Source: Actinomycetota bacterium
Lineage (GTDB): Bacteria; Actinomycetota; Actinomycetes; Streptosporangiales; Streptosporangiaceae
NCBI GenBank assembly: GCA_019240215.1
Contig: JAFAYQ010000051.1
Span: forward strand, 59,218 to 123,217
Reading direction: 5' to 3'
DNA: 64,000 nucleotides
The notes under the pieces are model-generated. The model saw only the letters and a list, made by a program, of their open reading frames with translations, had not been told where the DNA came from and ran no database searches. This document shows positions 32,730 through 41,739 of the stretch, one piece after another. Numbering within the stretch: the first letter of the stretch is position 1; the number at the start of each line of letters is the position of its first letter. The position numbers and the translations under genes are program-made.

Positions 32730-33637
32730 CCGCGCCGGCGGCCGCGACCGCGGGCGACCGCCGGGCCGCCCCGGTGCGCTCGGGGGCCGTTCCAGGTCAC
32801 CGGCGCCGGGCAAGGCGCCGGTGGCGGCCGGCCGCGGCGGTGGCGTTCGTGCTGGCCACCGTCTGGCTGGTCATCGTGCTGGCCCCGCTGTACTACATGG
32901 TGCTGGCCAGCCTGCGCAGCCAGGGCAGCTACCTGACCGCGAACCCGTGGCTGCCGTCCGGAGGCCTGACCTTCGGCAACTACGGCACCGTGTTCACCGC
33001 CGGGCTGGGCCGTTACCTGGTCAACAGCGTCATCGTCACGGCTGGCTGCCTGATCGTCACGCTGCTGTTCTCCCTCGGCGCCGCGTTCCGGGTGGTCCGC
33101 AACTCGACCCGGGGGGCGGCCGCCTCGTTCCGGGTGCTGCTGATCGGCCTGGCGATCCCGATCCAGGCCATCATCGTGCCGCTGTACCTGCTCATCTACA
33201 AAGCCCACCTGTACGACACGCTGGCCGCCCTCATCCTGGTCATGAGCGCCGCCGCCATCCCCGTCTCGGTGCTGATCATGGCCAGCTTCCTGCGCGACAT
33301 CCCGCAGGAGCTGATCGGCGCGGTGCTGGTCGACGGGGGCAGCGAGTGGACGGTGTTCCGGCGGCTGATCTGGCCGCTGGCCCGGCCGGTGCTGGCCACG
33401 CTGGCCATCTACGACGGGCTGAACGTGTGGAACAACTTCATCCTGCCGCTGGTCCTGACCCAGAGCAGCAGCGTGTCGGTGCTGCCGCTGGGGCTGACCA
33501 AGTTTCAGGGGCAGTACGCGATCAACGTGCCGGCGGTGATGGCCGCCGTGCTGCTGTCGGTCCTGCCCCTGGTGATCTTGTTCGTGCTCATGCGCCGGCA
33601 GGTGATGCGCAGCCTGGGCGCGATCGCGGTGCGCTGA
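32726..33637 (+). CDS. ABC sugar transporter permease 2 (MalG type)
   Basis: The 303-aa protein has six membrane helices, PWLPSGGLTFGNYGTVF after the first helix, and the EAA-like loop IGAVLVDGGSEWTVFRRLIW. GTG at 32726 overlaps the stop of permease 1 as GTGA, which decides the start. The N-terminal 30 residues are basic. It completes the importer with the preceding permease and lipoprotein. Confidence 0.9.
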   Translation: MTAPAAATAGDRRAAPVRSGAVPGHRRRARRRWRPAAAVAFVLATVWLVIVLAPLYYMVLASLRSQGSYLTANPWLPSGGLTFGNYGTVFTAGLGRYLVNSVIVTAGCLIVTLLFSLGAAFRVVRNSTRGAAASFRVLLIGLAIPIQAIIVPLYLLIYKAHLYDTLAALILVMSAAAIPVSVLIMASFLRDIPQELIGAVLVDGGSEWTVFRRLIWPLARPVLATLAIYDGLNVWNNFILPLVLTQSSSVSVLPLGLTKFQGQYAINVPAVMAAVLLSVLPLVILFVLMRRQVMRSLGAIAVR

Positions 33638-33675
33638 CCGATGCGCTGGCCGGTGCGATCCCGACCGGGTCGTTC

Positions 33676-34074
33676 GTGGCCGCCAAGGAGTGGATCGCGT
33701 CGCGCGGGCCCGACGGCCAGGTGCTCGAGCTCATCGAGCGGCGCGATCTCGACAACGGGGTTCCGGGCGAGTTCGGGCCGCCCGGCCTGCTGGACGTCAG
33801 CGAGGTCGGCGTCGCCGTACCCGACGTGCTCGCCGCGGCCGAAAAGCTGCGGACGGCCGGCGCGCCACCGTACGCGAATGAGCCAGCCCCGGGGTTCGCC
33901 GCCGTCGGCGACCTGCACGGGCTGCTCATCCTGGTGAGCGCCGGCCGCCCGTGGCGGCCGACCACCGACCGGATCGCCCAGCAGGCTCCCGTCGTCATCC
34001 ACGCTCAGGGGGTCAAGCCCACCGCGCTGACGGCCAGCCAGATCCTCCAGCCCCGATGTGACTCGAGTGGCTGA
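33676..34074 (+). pseudogene. VOC/glyoxalase-like fragment missing its N-terminal half
   Basis: The frame reads AAKEWIASRGPDGQVLELIE and VGVAVPDVLAAAEKLRTAGA, then GDLHGLLILVSAGRPWRP. This resembles the later part of a vicinal-oxygen-chelate domain, but the usual first beta-alpha-beta unit and first metal ligand are missing. The only plausible start is GTG at 33676 without a Shine-Dalgarno. It directly follows the sugar permease. The C-terminus (ASQILQPRCDSSG) looks random. I regard it as a remnant, though a short functional protein cannot be excluded. Confidence 0.45.
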
Positions 34075-34149
34075 CGCGGTCAGAGGGCAGCGCGGGAAGT
34101 CAGGGGCAGCAGGATGCCGAGGGGACGCGAGGGAAGCGGAGGACGCGGG

Positions 34150-34176
34150 ACGCCCGCCCGGGAGCCGGGCGGGCGT
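34150..34176. terminator. Strong hairpin between convergent operons
   Basis: ACGCCCGCCCG pairs perfectly with CGGGCGGGCGT (11 bp) around a GGAGC loop. It lies between the sugar ABC operon/VOC fragment and the convergent sulfonate-type ABC operon, 14 nt from the permease stop. There is only TT after the stem, so it may act in both directions without a U-tract. Confidence 0.65.
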
Positions 34177-34189
34177 TCCGGGTGCGGCG

Positions 34190-35107
34190 TTAGCGGGCGA
34201 TGCCGGTGGCCAGCCGCCAGCCCTTGGCCGTGCTGGGGGCCTGGGCCAGGCCGCGGCGGCGGCGCAGCGATTCGTTGAGGGTGTTGAACAGGACGTCGAC
34301 CAGGACCCCGAGCACGAGGATGACGATCATGATCGCGATGACGCCGGTCATGTCGGTCTGATCCTGGTCGGAGACCAGCAGCACGCCGATGGAGGCCAGG
34401 TTGGGCACGATGACCAGCAGCTCGCCGGCCAGCAGGCCGTGCCAGGCGAACGCCCAGCCCTGCTTGAGGCCGGACACGAAACTCGGCAGCGCGGCCGGCA
34501 GGACCAGGCTGCGGTAGAGCTCGAACCGGCGCAGGCCCATGGTCTTACCCGCCCGCAGCAGCAGCGGCGGGGTCAGGTCGACCCCGGCGATCAGGCCGTT
34601 GGCGATCGACGGGGCGGCGGTGATGATCACCATGAACAAAATGGCGGTCGAGTTGTTGCCGAACAGGATGATCGCGAACGGGATCCAGACCACCGACGGG
34701 ATCGTCTGCAGGCCGGTGATCAGCGAGCCGACCGCCGCCCGGACCGGCGGGACCCGGGCCACCACCAGCCCGACCACGGTGCCGACGATCAGGGCGAGCG
34801 CGAACCCTTCGACCGCCTGGCGCAATGTGAGGCCGATCGCCTTCCACAGCTGCGTGTGGTTGAGCTGGTCCCACAGGTTGGGGAACACCTGGAACGGGCC
34901 GGGCAGAACCACGTGCGGCTTGAGGTTCAGCAGGTAGACGATCTCCCAGATCGCGACCGCGAGCACGATCGCCAGCAGCTTCGGCCAGGCCGACCGCCAG
35001 ATCCGGGCGCCGATCTCACCCGCGCTGGGGCGGGTCTTGACCTGGGTGTCCTGTTCGAGGTTGTCCAGTCCGGCGAGGGCGGCGGCGTCTTCGGTCTCAG
35101 CTGACAT
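34190..35107 (-). CDS. ABC transporter permease, sulfonate/taurine/nitrate type
   Basis: The 305-aa protein has six membrane helices and the SsuC/TauC-type segments TLRQAVEGFALALIVGTVVG, GLQTIPSVVWIPFAIILFGN and LVLPAALPSFVSGLKQGWAF, the last being the ATPase-contact loop. ATG at 35107 overlaps the end of the ATPase gene by 11 nt. It is the last gene of the binding protein-ATPase-permease operon. Import of a sulfur compound is likely from the family but not proven; nitrate and pyrimidine precursor importers share this fold. Confidence 0.87.
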   Translation of the reverse strand: MSAETEDAAALAGLDNLEQDTQVKTRPSAGEIGARIWRSAWPKLLAIVLAVAIWEIVYLLNLKPHVVLPGPFQVFPNLWDQLNHTQLWKAIGLTLRQAVEGFALALIVGTVVGLVVARVPPVRAAVGSLITGLQTIPSVVWIPFAIILFGNNSTAILFMVIITAAPSIANGLIAGVDLTPPLLLRAGKTMGLRRFELYRSLVLPAALPSFVSGLKQGWAFAWHGLLAGELLVIVPNLASIGVLLVSDQDQTDMTGVIAIMIVILVLGVLVDVLFNTLNESLRRRRGLAQAPSTAKGWRLATGIAR

Positions 35108-35912
35108 GCCGCATCACCTCCTCATTCAGCCGGGCCTTGATCTCCAGCGCGCGCTGGACGGTGTCGCCCGATTCGAGGCCGCGCGGGCGCTCGCCGTGGA
35201 CGTCGAACTCCTCCAGCACCCGGCCGGGCCGGCTGGACAGCAGCACCACCCGGTCACCCAGGCGGACCGCCTCGCGGACCTCGTGGGTGACGAACAGCAC
35301 GCTGAAGCCCTGCCGCCGCCAGATGCCTTCCAGCAGCTCGTGCAGCAGGTCACGGGTCATCGCGTCGAGCGCGCCGAACGGCTCGTCCATCAGCAGCACG
35401 TCGGCGTCCTGGGCCAGCGCCCGGGCCAGGGCCACCCGCTGCCGCATCCCGCCCGACAGCTCGTGCGGCCGCTTGCCCGCGAACCCGCTCAGGTGGACCG
35501 AGTCCAGCAGCTCGAGCGCCCGGCGCCGCCGCTCGGGCCGGCCCACACCGTTGGCCCGCAGCGGCAGCTCGACGTTCTGGACCGCGGTCAGCCACGGGAA
35601 CAGGGCGGGCTCCTGGAACATGAACGCCACCCGGCGGCCGCCGGTCGAGACCGTGCCCGCCGTCGGTTCCTCGAGCCCGGCCACCAGCGACAGCAGCGTG
35701 CTCTTGCCGCACCCCGACGCCCCGATGAGGCAGACGAACTCACCGGGGGCGACGGACAGCGACACACCGTCCAGGGCCACCAGCCGGGAGCTGCCCCGGC
35801 CGAAGACCTTGGTGACATCGTCGATCGCGACCGCGACCTCGGTACCGGCCGCGGGCGCCGCCGTCGCGGGCGGCGCGTGCCCGTTGAGAGCACTCTGCTG
35901 TTCGGTGGTCAT
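35097..35912 (-). CDS. ABC transporter ATP-binding protein, SsuB/TauB type
   Basis: The 271-aa protein has the Walker A GASGCGKSTLLSLVAG, Q-loop VAFMFQEPALFPW, signature LSGGMRQRVALARAL, and Walker B DVLLMDEPFGALD, with VLFVTHEVREAV as the switch His region. It energises the importer formed with the neighbouring permease. The start ATG at 35912 lies 14 nt after the binding protein gene, and its end overlaps the permease gene. Confidence 0.9.
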   Translation of the reverse strand: MTTEQQSALNGHAPPATAAPAAGTEVAVAIDDVTKVFGRGSSRLVALDGVSLSVAPGEFVCLIGASGCGKSTLLSLVAGLEEPTAGTVSTGGRRVAFMFQEPALFPWLTAVQNVELPLRANGVGRPERRRRALELLDSVHLSGFAGKRPHELSGGMRQRVALARALAQDADVLLMDEPFGALDAMTRDLLHELLEGIWRRQGFSVLFVTHEVREAVRLGDRVVLLSSRPGRVLEEFDVHGERPRGLESGDTVQRALEIKARLNEEVMRHVS

Positions 35913-35926
35913 CAGCTCAGCTCACC

Positions 35927-36991
35927 TCAGGGGTTGACTTGCGGCTCGCCGGCCGTCTTCAGCAACGTATTCAGCGGAGTGAGGTCGAAGATGCCGTTGA
36001 GGTTGGTCGAGGTCAGCAGCCCCACGGCCTTGGCCTGCGTCGCGTCGGTCGACAGCGACGACGCGTCGGGGTCGTTGGTGAAGGTGATCTCCTTGAACGC
36101 GTCCGGCAGGATGCTGGACTTGATGCCCTTGCCGGACAGCGTGGTCAGCTCGGCGTTGGCCGCGGTCTGGGCGTCGCTGGGGCTGGACTTGATGTAGTCC
36201 TCGGCCTGGATGTTGGCCTTGAGCAGATCGTTGACCACGTCCGGGTGCGCCTTGAGGAACGTCTGGGTGACGACCATGATCGTGGTCACCCCCGGCTCGG
36301 CGAACAGCACCTTGCCGCCGTCCTTGACCATCTCCACGTCGTAGGGCGATGGCTCCGAGGCCCCGGCGATCTGGCCGGACTGGAACTGCAGCACCGCGTT
36401 GGAGTTGGGGGTGGTCGGCTTGATGGTGACGTCACCGCCGCCGGTGGTGGTGGTGTTCAGCCCGTTCTGCTTCAGGTAGTAGCGAATGGCCACGTCCTGG
36501 GTGTTGCCGAGCGAGGGCGTGTCGACGGTCTTGCCCTTGAGGCCGGCCGCGCTGGTGACGCTGGGCTTGACCACCACCGAGGCGCCGCCGGTGGCCACCC
36601 CAGAAATGATCTTGATGGCGGTGCCGCCGGACTTCTGGAAGGCGTTGATGGCCGGGTTCGGGCCCACGTAGGCCACGTCCAGCTGGCCGGCCAGGATGGC
36701 GGTGGTCTCCAGGGTGCCGGTGTTGTACACGGTGGAGGTGAGCTTGTTCTTGCCCAGGTCCTTGGTGAAGTAGCCCTTCTGCAGGGCGATCAGGGCCGGG
36801 GCGTGGGTGATGTTGGCCAGCAGGCCGAGGCGGACCGTGACCGCCGAGGACGAGGTGCCCGAGCTGCCGGAACCACTGCTACTGCTGCCGGAACCGGACG
36901 AACCTGACGACGATGAGGAGCTGCAGCCCGCCAGCAGCAGCGCCCCCGCCACGACCGCGCCCACGCTGGCGCCAACAATAGGTCTGCGCAT
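35927..36991 (-). CDS. ABC transporter substrate-binding lipoprotein, SsuA/TauA type
   Basis: The 354-aa protein starts with a signal peptide and lipobox LLLAGCSSSSS, followed by a 30-residue Ser/Gly-rich linker. The mature domain (VRLGLLANITHAPALIALQK; GKTVDTPSLGNTQDVAIRYY; GQIAGASEPSPYDVEMVKDG) is the aliphatic sulfonate/taurine-type periplasmic-binding fold. It captures the substrate outside the membrane and hands it to the permease. ATG at 36991 has a weak AGAGAC upstream. The upstream stretch near 37000-37035 is AT-rich (TATAAACC on the minus strand) and probably contains the promoter. Confidence 0.88.
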   Translation of the reverse strand: MRRPIVGASVGAVVAGALLLAGCSSSSSSGSSGSGSSSSGSGSSGTSSSAVTVRLGLLANITHAPALIALQKGYFTKDLGKNKLTSTVYNTGTLETTAILAGQLDVAYVGPNPAINAFQKSGGTAIKIISGVATGGASVVVKPSVTSAAGLKGKTVDTPSLGNTQDVAIRYYLKQNGLNTTTTGGGDVTIKPTTPNSNAVLQFQSGQIAGASEPSPYDVEMVKDGGKVLFAEPGVTTIMVVTQTFLKAHPDVVNDLLKANIQAEDYIKSSPSDAQTAANAELTTLSGKGIKSSILPDAFKEITFTNDPDASSLSTDATQAKAVGLLTSTNLNGIFDLTPLNTLLKTAGEPQVNP

Positions 36992-37197
36992 TAGTCTCTT
37001 TTTCTATCTGGTTTATAGGTAATGCCTGGATAGTACATCACCGACCCGGCGATCAAGTGGAGGCAGCAGGCAGGGCCGCCCGGGCCGGCGGGAGACGCCG
37101 CCGAAGCGGGCGCGGCACGCTTCTTGCTGTTATCAGTCGCGCGGCCGGTGGAGGGGGCGGACGCGGATGCTGGCCGGAACGGGCGGATGCTCAGCCC

Positions 37198-37560
37198 TCA
37201 GGAGCCGTCCTGCTGTTCCAGATTGATGCCCTGGACCGACTTGAATTTGGACAGGCACTGGGACAGCCGGGCGATGTCGGCGTCGGAGGCCTGGTCGACC
37301 CGGAACCGGATGTCGTAGGTGCCGGTGGTGCCGTTGACGCTGGGCGGGATGGCTTCCGGGGTGGCGCCCGGGACCTTGGCGCAGGCGTTGCGGACCTTGA
37401 TCATGTCGGCCTGGGTGGTGCCGTTGTTGAACGAGACCACGGCTTCCTGCTGGCTCATGGCCGCGTCGAACTTGGCACAGCCGGACAGGGTGAGCGCGGC
37501 GGCCGCGATGGCCGCGGCGGCGGCGGTCCGGAGACCAACTACCCGGCGTAGTGCTCGCAT
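37198..37560 (-). CDS. Small lipoprotein of unknown function
   Basis: The 120-aa protein has a signal peptide with lipobox LTLSGCAKFD and so is anchored outside the membrane. The mature part has two further cysteines (NACAKVPGATPE and LSQCLSKFKSVQG) that may form a disulfide. A TAGGGT box (37573-37568) lies 7 nt before the ATG on this strand, suggesting a leaderless transcript. I recognise a recurring actinobacterial small lipoprotein but no function. The 206-nt stretch between it and the ABC operon holds nothing else I can name. Confidence 0.7.
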   Translation of the reverse strand: MRALRRVVGLRTAAAAAIAAAALTLSGCAKFDAAMSQQEAVVSFNNGTTQADMIKVRNACAKVPGATPEAIPPSVNGTTGTYDIRFRVDQASDADIARLSQCLSKFKSVQGINLEQQDGS

Positions 37561-37651
37561 GGGTCACACCCTATCCGGGCCAGGTCACCGGTACGGTATC
37601 CAGCAGAGCAAGCGCCACCCCTGAGCTAATGAGTTAGGCACGCCAGCCGCC

Positions 37652-38569
37652 ATGCCATCAACGCGCCACATCCTCATCGTCAACGGCCGCAAGGTGCGGC
37701 AGCCGGTGTTCATCATCGGCGCTCCCCACTCGGGCACGCATCTGCTGGCCCAGGCCCTCAAGCGGTCCGACGGCGTGCACCTGACCATCGGCCAGGCGGC
37801 CGTGCTGCGGGTGATCTACGCGTTCGCGCGGCGGCCCTCGATCCACAACGGGCGCGGCGAGGCGGCCGCCTCGGTGCTGCGGGACGCGTTCGGCCAGGGC
37901 TGGCGGATCACCCCGCACGGCTGCCTGGAGTGCGTGCCCGAGTGCCGGGAGGCGGCCGGGCGGCCGGCCGGGTCGGTCGGCCCCTGCGCCACCGAGCGGG
38001 GCTTGTCGATCTTCGGGGACGCCAGCCCGGACCTGGCCTACTGCGCCGAGGCGCTCACCGACGCGTTCCCGGACGCGCGGATCGTGCAGTTCATCCGGGA
38101 CGGCCGTGACGTGGTCTCCTGCATGCTGCGCGACCAGGCCATCTTGTCCTGGTTCAAGCCCAGCTTCGCCAACCTCGACACCGAGTTCCCCAACCCGTTC
38201 TTCGGGGTGGAGACCGAACAGGACCGGGAACGGTGGCCGGAGCTGTCGCTGGCGGGCAAGAGCGCGCTGCGCTGGCGGGGCGCGGTCCACCAGGCCGCCC
38301 GGCTGCGCCACACGCTGCCGGCCGAGCAGCTCATCACCGTGCGCTACGAGACGCTGCTGGAGCGCCCGGCCGACACCGCCGCCGCCATCTCCGCGTTCGT
38401 GGGGCTGTCGCTGCCGGCCGGGGCGCTGCGTGACAGCCGGCTGCCGGCCTCGATGCGGGCGGGCAGCTGGCGCCGGGGGCTGACCCCGGACCAGGCGGCC
38501 GACGTGGAGAAGGTCGCGGGCGAGGAGCTGCGCCGGGTCGGCTACGCCCTGTCCGGCGCCGCCCGCTGA
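37652..38569 (+). CDS. Sulfotransferase-family protein
   Basis: The 305-aa protein has the 5'-phosphosulfate loop PVFIIGAPHSGTHLLAQAL and the 3'-phosphate motif RIVQFIRDGRDVVSCML, both binding PAPS, and VRYETLLERPADTAAAI near the C-terminus. It probably transfers sulfate from PAPS to a hydroxyl of a carbohydrate, lipid or natural product. Four cysteines cluster around HGCLECVPECREAA, which is unusual for the family and may bind metal or form disulfides. It stands alone between a divergent lipoprotein and a convergent ABC exporter. The acceptor is unknown. Confidence 0.8.
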   Translation: MPSTRHILIVNGRKVRQPVFIIGAPHSGTHLLAQALKRSDGVHLTIGQAAVLRVIYAFARRPSIHNGRGEAAASVLRDAFGQGWRITPHGCLECVPECREAAGRPAGSVGPCATERGLSIFGDASPDLAYCAEALTDAFPDARIVQFIRDGRDVVSCMLRDQAILSWFKPSFANLDTEFPNPFFGVETEQDRERWPELSLAGKSALRWRGAVHQAARLRHTLPAEQLITVRYETLLERPADTAAAISAFVGLSLPAGALRDSRLPASMRAGSWRRGLTPDQAADVEKVAGEELRRVGYALSGAAR

Positions 38570-38582
38570 CCTCAGTCGCCGG

Positions 38583-40472
38583 CTAGCTGACCGGGGTGCG
38601 GGGCTCCTGGCCGGCGAACTGGGTGTGGTACAGCTCGGCGTACAGGCCCCCGGCGGCCAGCAGCTCGGCGTGGGTGCCGCGCTCGGTGACCCGGCCGGCG
38701 TCGATGACCAGGATCTGGTCGGCGTCGCGGATGGTGGACAGCCGGTGGGCGATGACCAGCGAGGTGCGGCCGGCCAGGGCGGTCTGCAGCGCCCGCTGGA
38801 CGGCGGCCTCGGATTCGGAATCGAGGTGGGCGGTGGCCTCGTCCAGGATCACCACCTCGGGCGCCTTGAGCAGCAGCCGGGCCAGCGCGACGCGCTGCTT
38901 CTCACCGCCCGACAGCCGGTAGCCGCGGTCCCCGACCACGGTGTCGAGCCCGTCCGGCAGCGTCTCGATCAGGTCCCAGATCTGCGCGGCCCGGCAGGCC
39001 TCGACGACCTCGGGCTCGGTCGCCGACGGCCGCGCGTACAGCAGGTTGGCCCGCAGCGTGTCGTGGAACAGGTGCGCGTCCTGGGTGACCACGCCGACCG
39101 CGTCGTGCAGCGACTGCTGGGTGACGTCGCGCAGGTCGTGGCCGCCGATCCGGACCGTGCCGGCGTCCGGGTCGTACAGCCGGGCGGCCAGCGCCGTGAT
39201 CGTGGTCTTGCCGCCCCCGGACGGTCCGACCAGCGCGGTGAGCCGGCCGGAGGGGACGGTGAAGCTGACCCCGTGCAACACGTCGCGGTTGCGTTCGTGG
39301 TGCTCGGCCACCGGCAGCGCGACCGACTCCAGCGAGGCCAGCGAGACCTCGTCGGCGCTCGGGTAGTGGAACGTCACCTCGTTGAACTCGATGTCGGGGG
39401 CCTTGCCGTCCGGCCCGGCGGGCGGCAGCTCGGCCGCGCCCGGCTTGTCCTCGATCAGCGGCTTGAGGTCGAGCACCTCAAACACCCGGTCGAAGCTGAC
39501 CAGCGCGGTCATCACCGTCACCTGGACGTTGGACAGCGAGGTGATCGGCGCGTAGACCCGGCCGAGCAGGGTGGTCAGCGCGACCAGGGTGCCGAGCTGG
39601 AACACCCCGTGGATGATCAGGCTGCCGCCCAGCCCGTAGACCACCGCGGTCGACAGCGCCGCCAGCAGGGTCAGGGCGATGAAGAAGACCTGGCCGTACA
39701 TGGCGGTGGTGATGCCGATGTCGCGGACCCGGGCGGCCCGGCCGGCGAACACCTCTTCTTCCTGGCGGGGCCGGCCGAACAGCTTGACCAGCATCGCGCC
39801 GGCCACGTTGAACCGCTCGGTCATGGTCGAGCCCATCTCCGCATCCAGCTGCATCGACTCGCGGGTGAGCCGCTGCATCCGGCGGCCGACCCGCCGGGCG
39901 GGCAGGATGAACAGCGGGATCAGCGCCAGCGTGATGACGCTGACCAGCCAGGACAGGTAGAACATGGTGATCAGGATGGCGATCAGCGACAGCGCGCTGG
40001 ACAGCACCGAGGACATCGTCGACGTGATCGCCTGCTGGGCGCCGATGACGTCGCTGTTGAGCCGGCTGACCAGTGACCCGGTCTGGGCCCGGGTGAAGAA
40101 CGCGACCGGCTGCCGCTGCACGTGCCCGAACACCTGGGTGCGCAGGTCGTAGATCAGGCTCTCGCCGATCCGGGCCGAGAACCAGCGGTTGACCACGCCC
40201 AGGACCGCGTCGAACAGCGCCACCGCCGCCACCGCGACCCCGATGCCGATCACGATGCCCTCGTCGCGGGTGAGGATGCCCTTGTCGATGATCTGGCGCA
40301 GCAGCAGCGGGTTGACCACCGTGATCAGCGCGTCCAGCGCGGTGGTGACCATGAACGCGGCCAGCGCGCCGCGGTACGGGCGCGCGTAGGTGAGGATCCG
40401 GCGGATCGTCCCCTTCTTCAGCTTCTGCCGGGTGATCGAGGGATCCTGCCGGAAAGACCGCATCATCGTCAT
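38583..40472 (-). CDS. ABC exporter, fused membrane and ATPase domains
   Basis: Residues 1-330 form six membrane helices (ABC exporter type I fold) and residues 370-620 an ATPase with Walker A ALVGPSGGGKTTITALAAR, signature RLSGGEKQRVALARLLLKA and Walker B EVVILDEATAHLDSESE. It works as a homodimer or with a partner to expel lipids, drugs or peptides. The linker contains a variable insert (SLASLESVALPVAEHHERNR). I use the ATG at 40472 because the upstream in-frame GTG at 40493 has no Shine-Dalgarno; the difference is 7 residues. The substrate is unknown. Confidence 0.88.
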   Translation of the reverse strand: MTMMRSFRQDPSITRQKLKKGTIRRILTYARPYRGALAAFMVTTALDALITVVNPLLLRQIIDKGILTRDEGIVIGIGVAVAAVALFDAVLGVVNRWFSARIGESLIYDLRTQVFGHVQRQPVAFFTRAQTGSLVSRLNSDVIGAQQAITSTMSSVLSSALSLIAILITMFYLSWLVSVITLALIPLFILPARRVGRRMQRLTRESMQLDAEMGSTMTERFNVAGAMLVKLFGRPRQEEEVFAGRAARVRDIGITTAMYGQVFFIALTLLAALSTAVVYGLGGSLIIHGVFQLGTLVALTTLLGRVYAPITSLSNVQVTVMTALVSFDRVFEVLDLKPLIEDKPGAAELPPAGPDGKAPDIEFNEVTFHYPSADEVSLASLESVALPVAEHHERNRDVLHGVSFTVPSGRLTALVGPSGGGKTTITALAARLYDPDAGTVRIGGHDLRDVTQQSLHDAVGVVTQDAHLFHDTLRANLLYARPSATEPEVVEACRAAQIWDLIETLPDGLDTVVGDRGYRLSGGEKQRVALARLLLKAPEVVILDEATAHLDSESEAAVQRALQTALAGRTSLVIAHRLSTIRDADQILVIDAGRVTERGTHAELLAAGGLYAELYHTQFAGQEPRTPVS

Positions 40473-40557
40473 GCTCGCGCGGGCGTTGTACACGCCTACA
40501 CCAACCTTCGCTGCACGTCCGACCCTTCCCCCGCCGCGTCCGCCGCGAGCGAACCAG

Positions 40558-41340
40558 CTACCAGGGCGAGTCCTCGCCGCGGGAGCGCTGCAGCCGGGCC
40601 TGCATGGCGATCTCGGCCGCCGACTGCTCGGCCAGCGACCGGCCGGGCGCCCCCAGCAGCAGTTCCTTGGTGGCGCGGGCGGTGTCGGCGGCGGCCGTGC
40701 ACAGCCCGGCCGCGAGGGCCGCCACGGCCGCGTCGAGGTCGGCGGCCGGCACCACCCGCTGAACCAGGCCGAGTGCGCTGGCCTCGGCCGCGTCGATGTT
40801 GCGGGCGGTCAGGCAGATCTCCAGCGCCCGCGGCAGGCCGACCAGCTCCACCAGCGGCTTGGTCCCGGTCAGGTCGGGGACCAGCCCGAGCGCGGGCTCC
40901 TTCATACAGAAAATGGCGTCGTCGGCGCAGACTCGCAGGTCGCACGCGAGCGCCAGCTGGAAGCCGCCGCCGATCGCGTAGCCGTGCACGGCCGCGATCG
41001 AGACGATCTCGGGCCGCCGCAGCCACAGGTAACCGGCCTGGTAGCTGGCCACCGCGTCCTCGAAATCGGGGTCGGACGGGCTGGTCAGCTCCTCGCCGGG
41101 GATCCCCTCGGGGGTGAACAGCCGCAGGTCGATACCGGCCGAGAACGACGGCCCGTCGCCGCGGACCACGACCACCCGGACCTCGGGCGGCAGGTCGTCG
41201 CCGATCGCCGCCAGCCCGCGCCACAGCGACGGGGTCATCGCGTTGCGCCGCTCGGGTCGGTGCAGCGTGATGGTGGCGACCGGGCCGTCGATGTCGAGCT
41301 TAAGTCCCGCGCCTTCGGGCGCCGCCAGGCTGCTGGCCAT
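40558..41340 (-). CDS. Enoyl-CoA hydratase/isomerase family protein
   Basis: The 260-aa crotonase has the oxyanion-hole segments SFSAGIDLRLF and IAAVHGYAIGGGFQLALACD and the acidic region FCMKEPALGLVPDLTGTKPL. The Asp at the second position, in place of the usual Glu pair, points to an isomerase or dienoyl-type enzyme rather than a classical hydratase. AAAGGAGACGATC precedes the ATG. It acts in cytoplasmic acyl-CoA metabolism; the substrate is unknown. It stands upstream of the ABC exporter with an 85-nt gap. Confidence 0.84.
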   Translation of the reverse strand: MASSLAAPEGAGLKLDIDGPVATITLHRPERRNAMTPSLWRGLAAIGDDLPPEVRVVVVRGDGPSFSAGIDLRLFTPEGIPGEELTSPSDPDFEDAVASYQAGYLWLRRPEIVSIAAVHGYAIGGGFQLALACDLRVCADDAIFCMKEPALGLVPDLTGTKPLVELVGLPRALEICLTARNIDAAEASALGLVQRVVPAADLDAAVAALAAGLCTAAADTARATKELLLGAPGRSLAEQSAAEIAMQARLQRSRGEDSPW

Positions 41341-41381
41341 GATCGTCTCCTTTCCGGGGCTTCCCTCAAGGAGATCACGGG

Positions 41382-41603
41382 TCAGCGCTTGCTGTTGGAC
41401 TTACCCCGGGTGGCACCGCCGCGCCCGCGTAGTTTGACCCCGTTCTCGCTGAGCATCCGGTGCACGAAACCGTACGAACGCCCGGTGGACGAGGCCAGCG
41501 AACGGATACTTTCTCCCGCGTCGTACCGGCGCTTGAGGTCGGCCGCCAGCTTGGAGCGGTCTGACCCGGTGACCCGGGTGCCCTTCTTCAGCGTCTCGGC
41601 CAC
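41382..41603 (-). CDS. Small helix-turn-helix protein
   Basis: The 73-aa basic protein has a helix-turn-helix in YDAGESIRSLASSTGRSYGF followed by VHRMLSENGVKLRGRGGA and a basic tail (TRGKSNSKR). This small protein recurs in actinobacteria and probably binds DNA. GTG at 41603 has GGGAGGTAAAC upstream. The preceding 136-nt gap up to the ABC-F gene contains several AT-rich words but no promoter I can fix. Target genes are unknown. Confidence 0.78.
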   Translation of the reverse strand: MAETLKKGTRVTGSDRSKLAADLKRRYDAGESIRSLASSTGRSYGFVHRMLSENGVKLRGRGGATRGKSNSKR

Positions 41604-41739
41604 GTTTACCTCCCGTTAGGTAGAGACACCGCTGAGTAACATCGCCCCTCGCAATGATCAGGCTTTGCCGCCGGAATAGCTACCCGCATTGAGGTAAAAC
41701 GATCACTATTTTCGCCACCGGTTTCCGAAGGCGGCAAGC

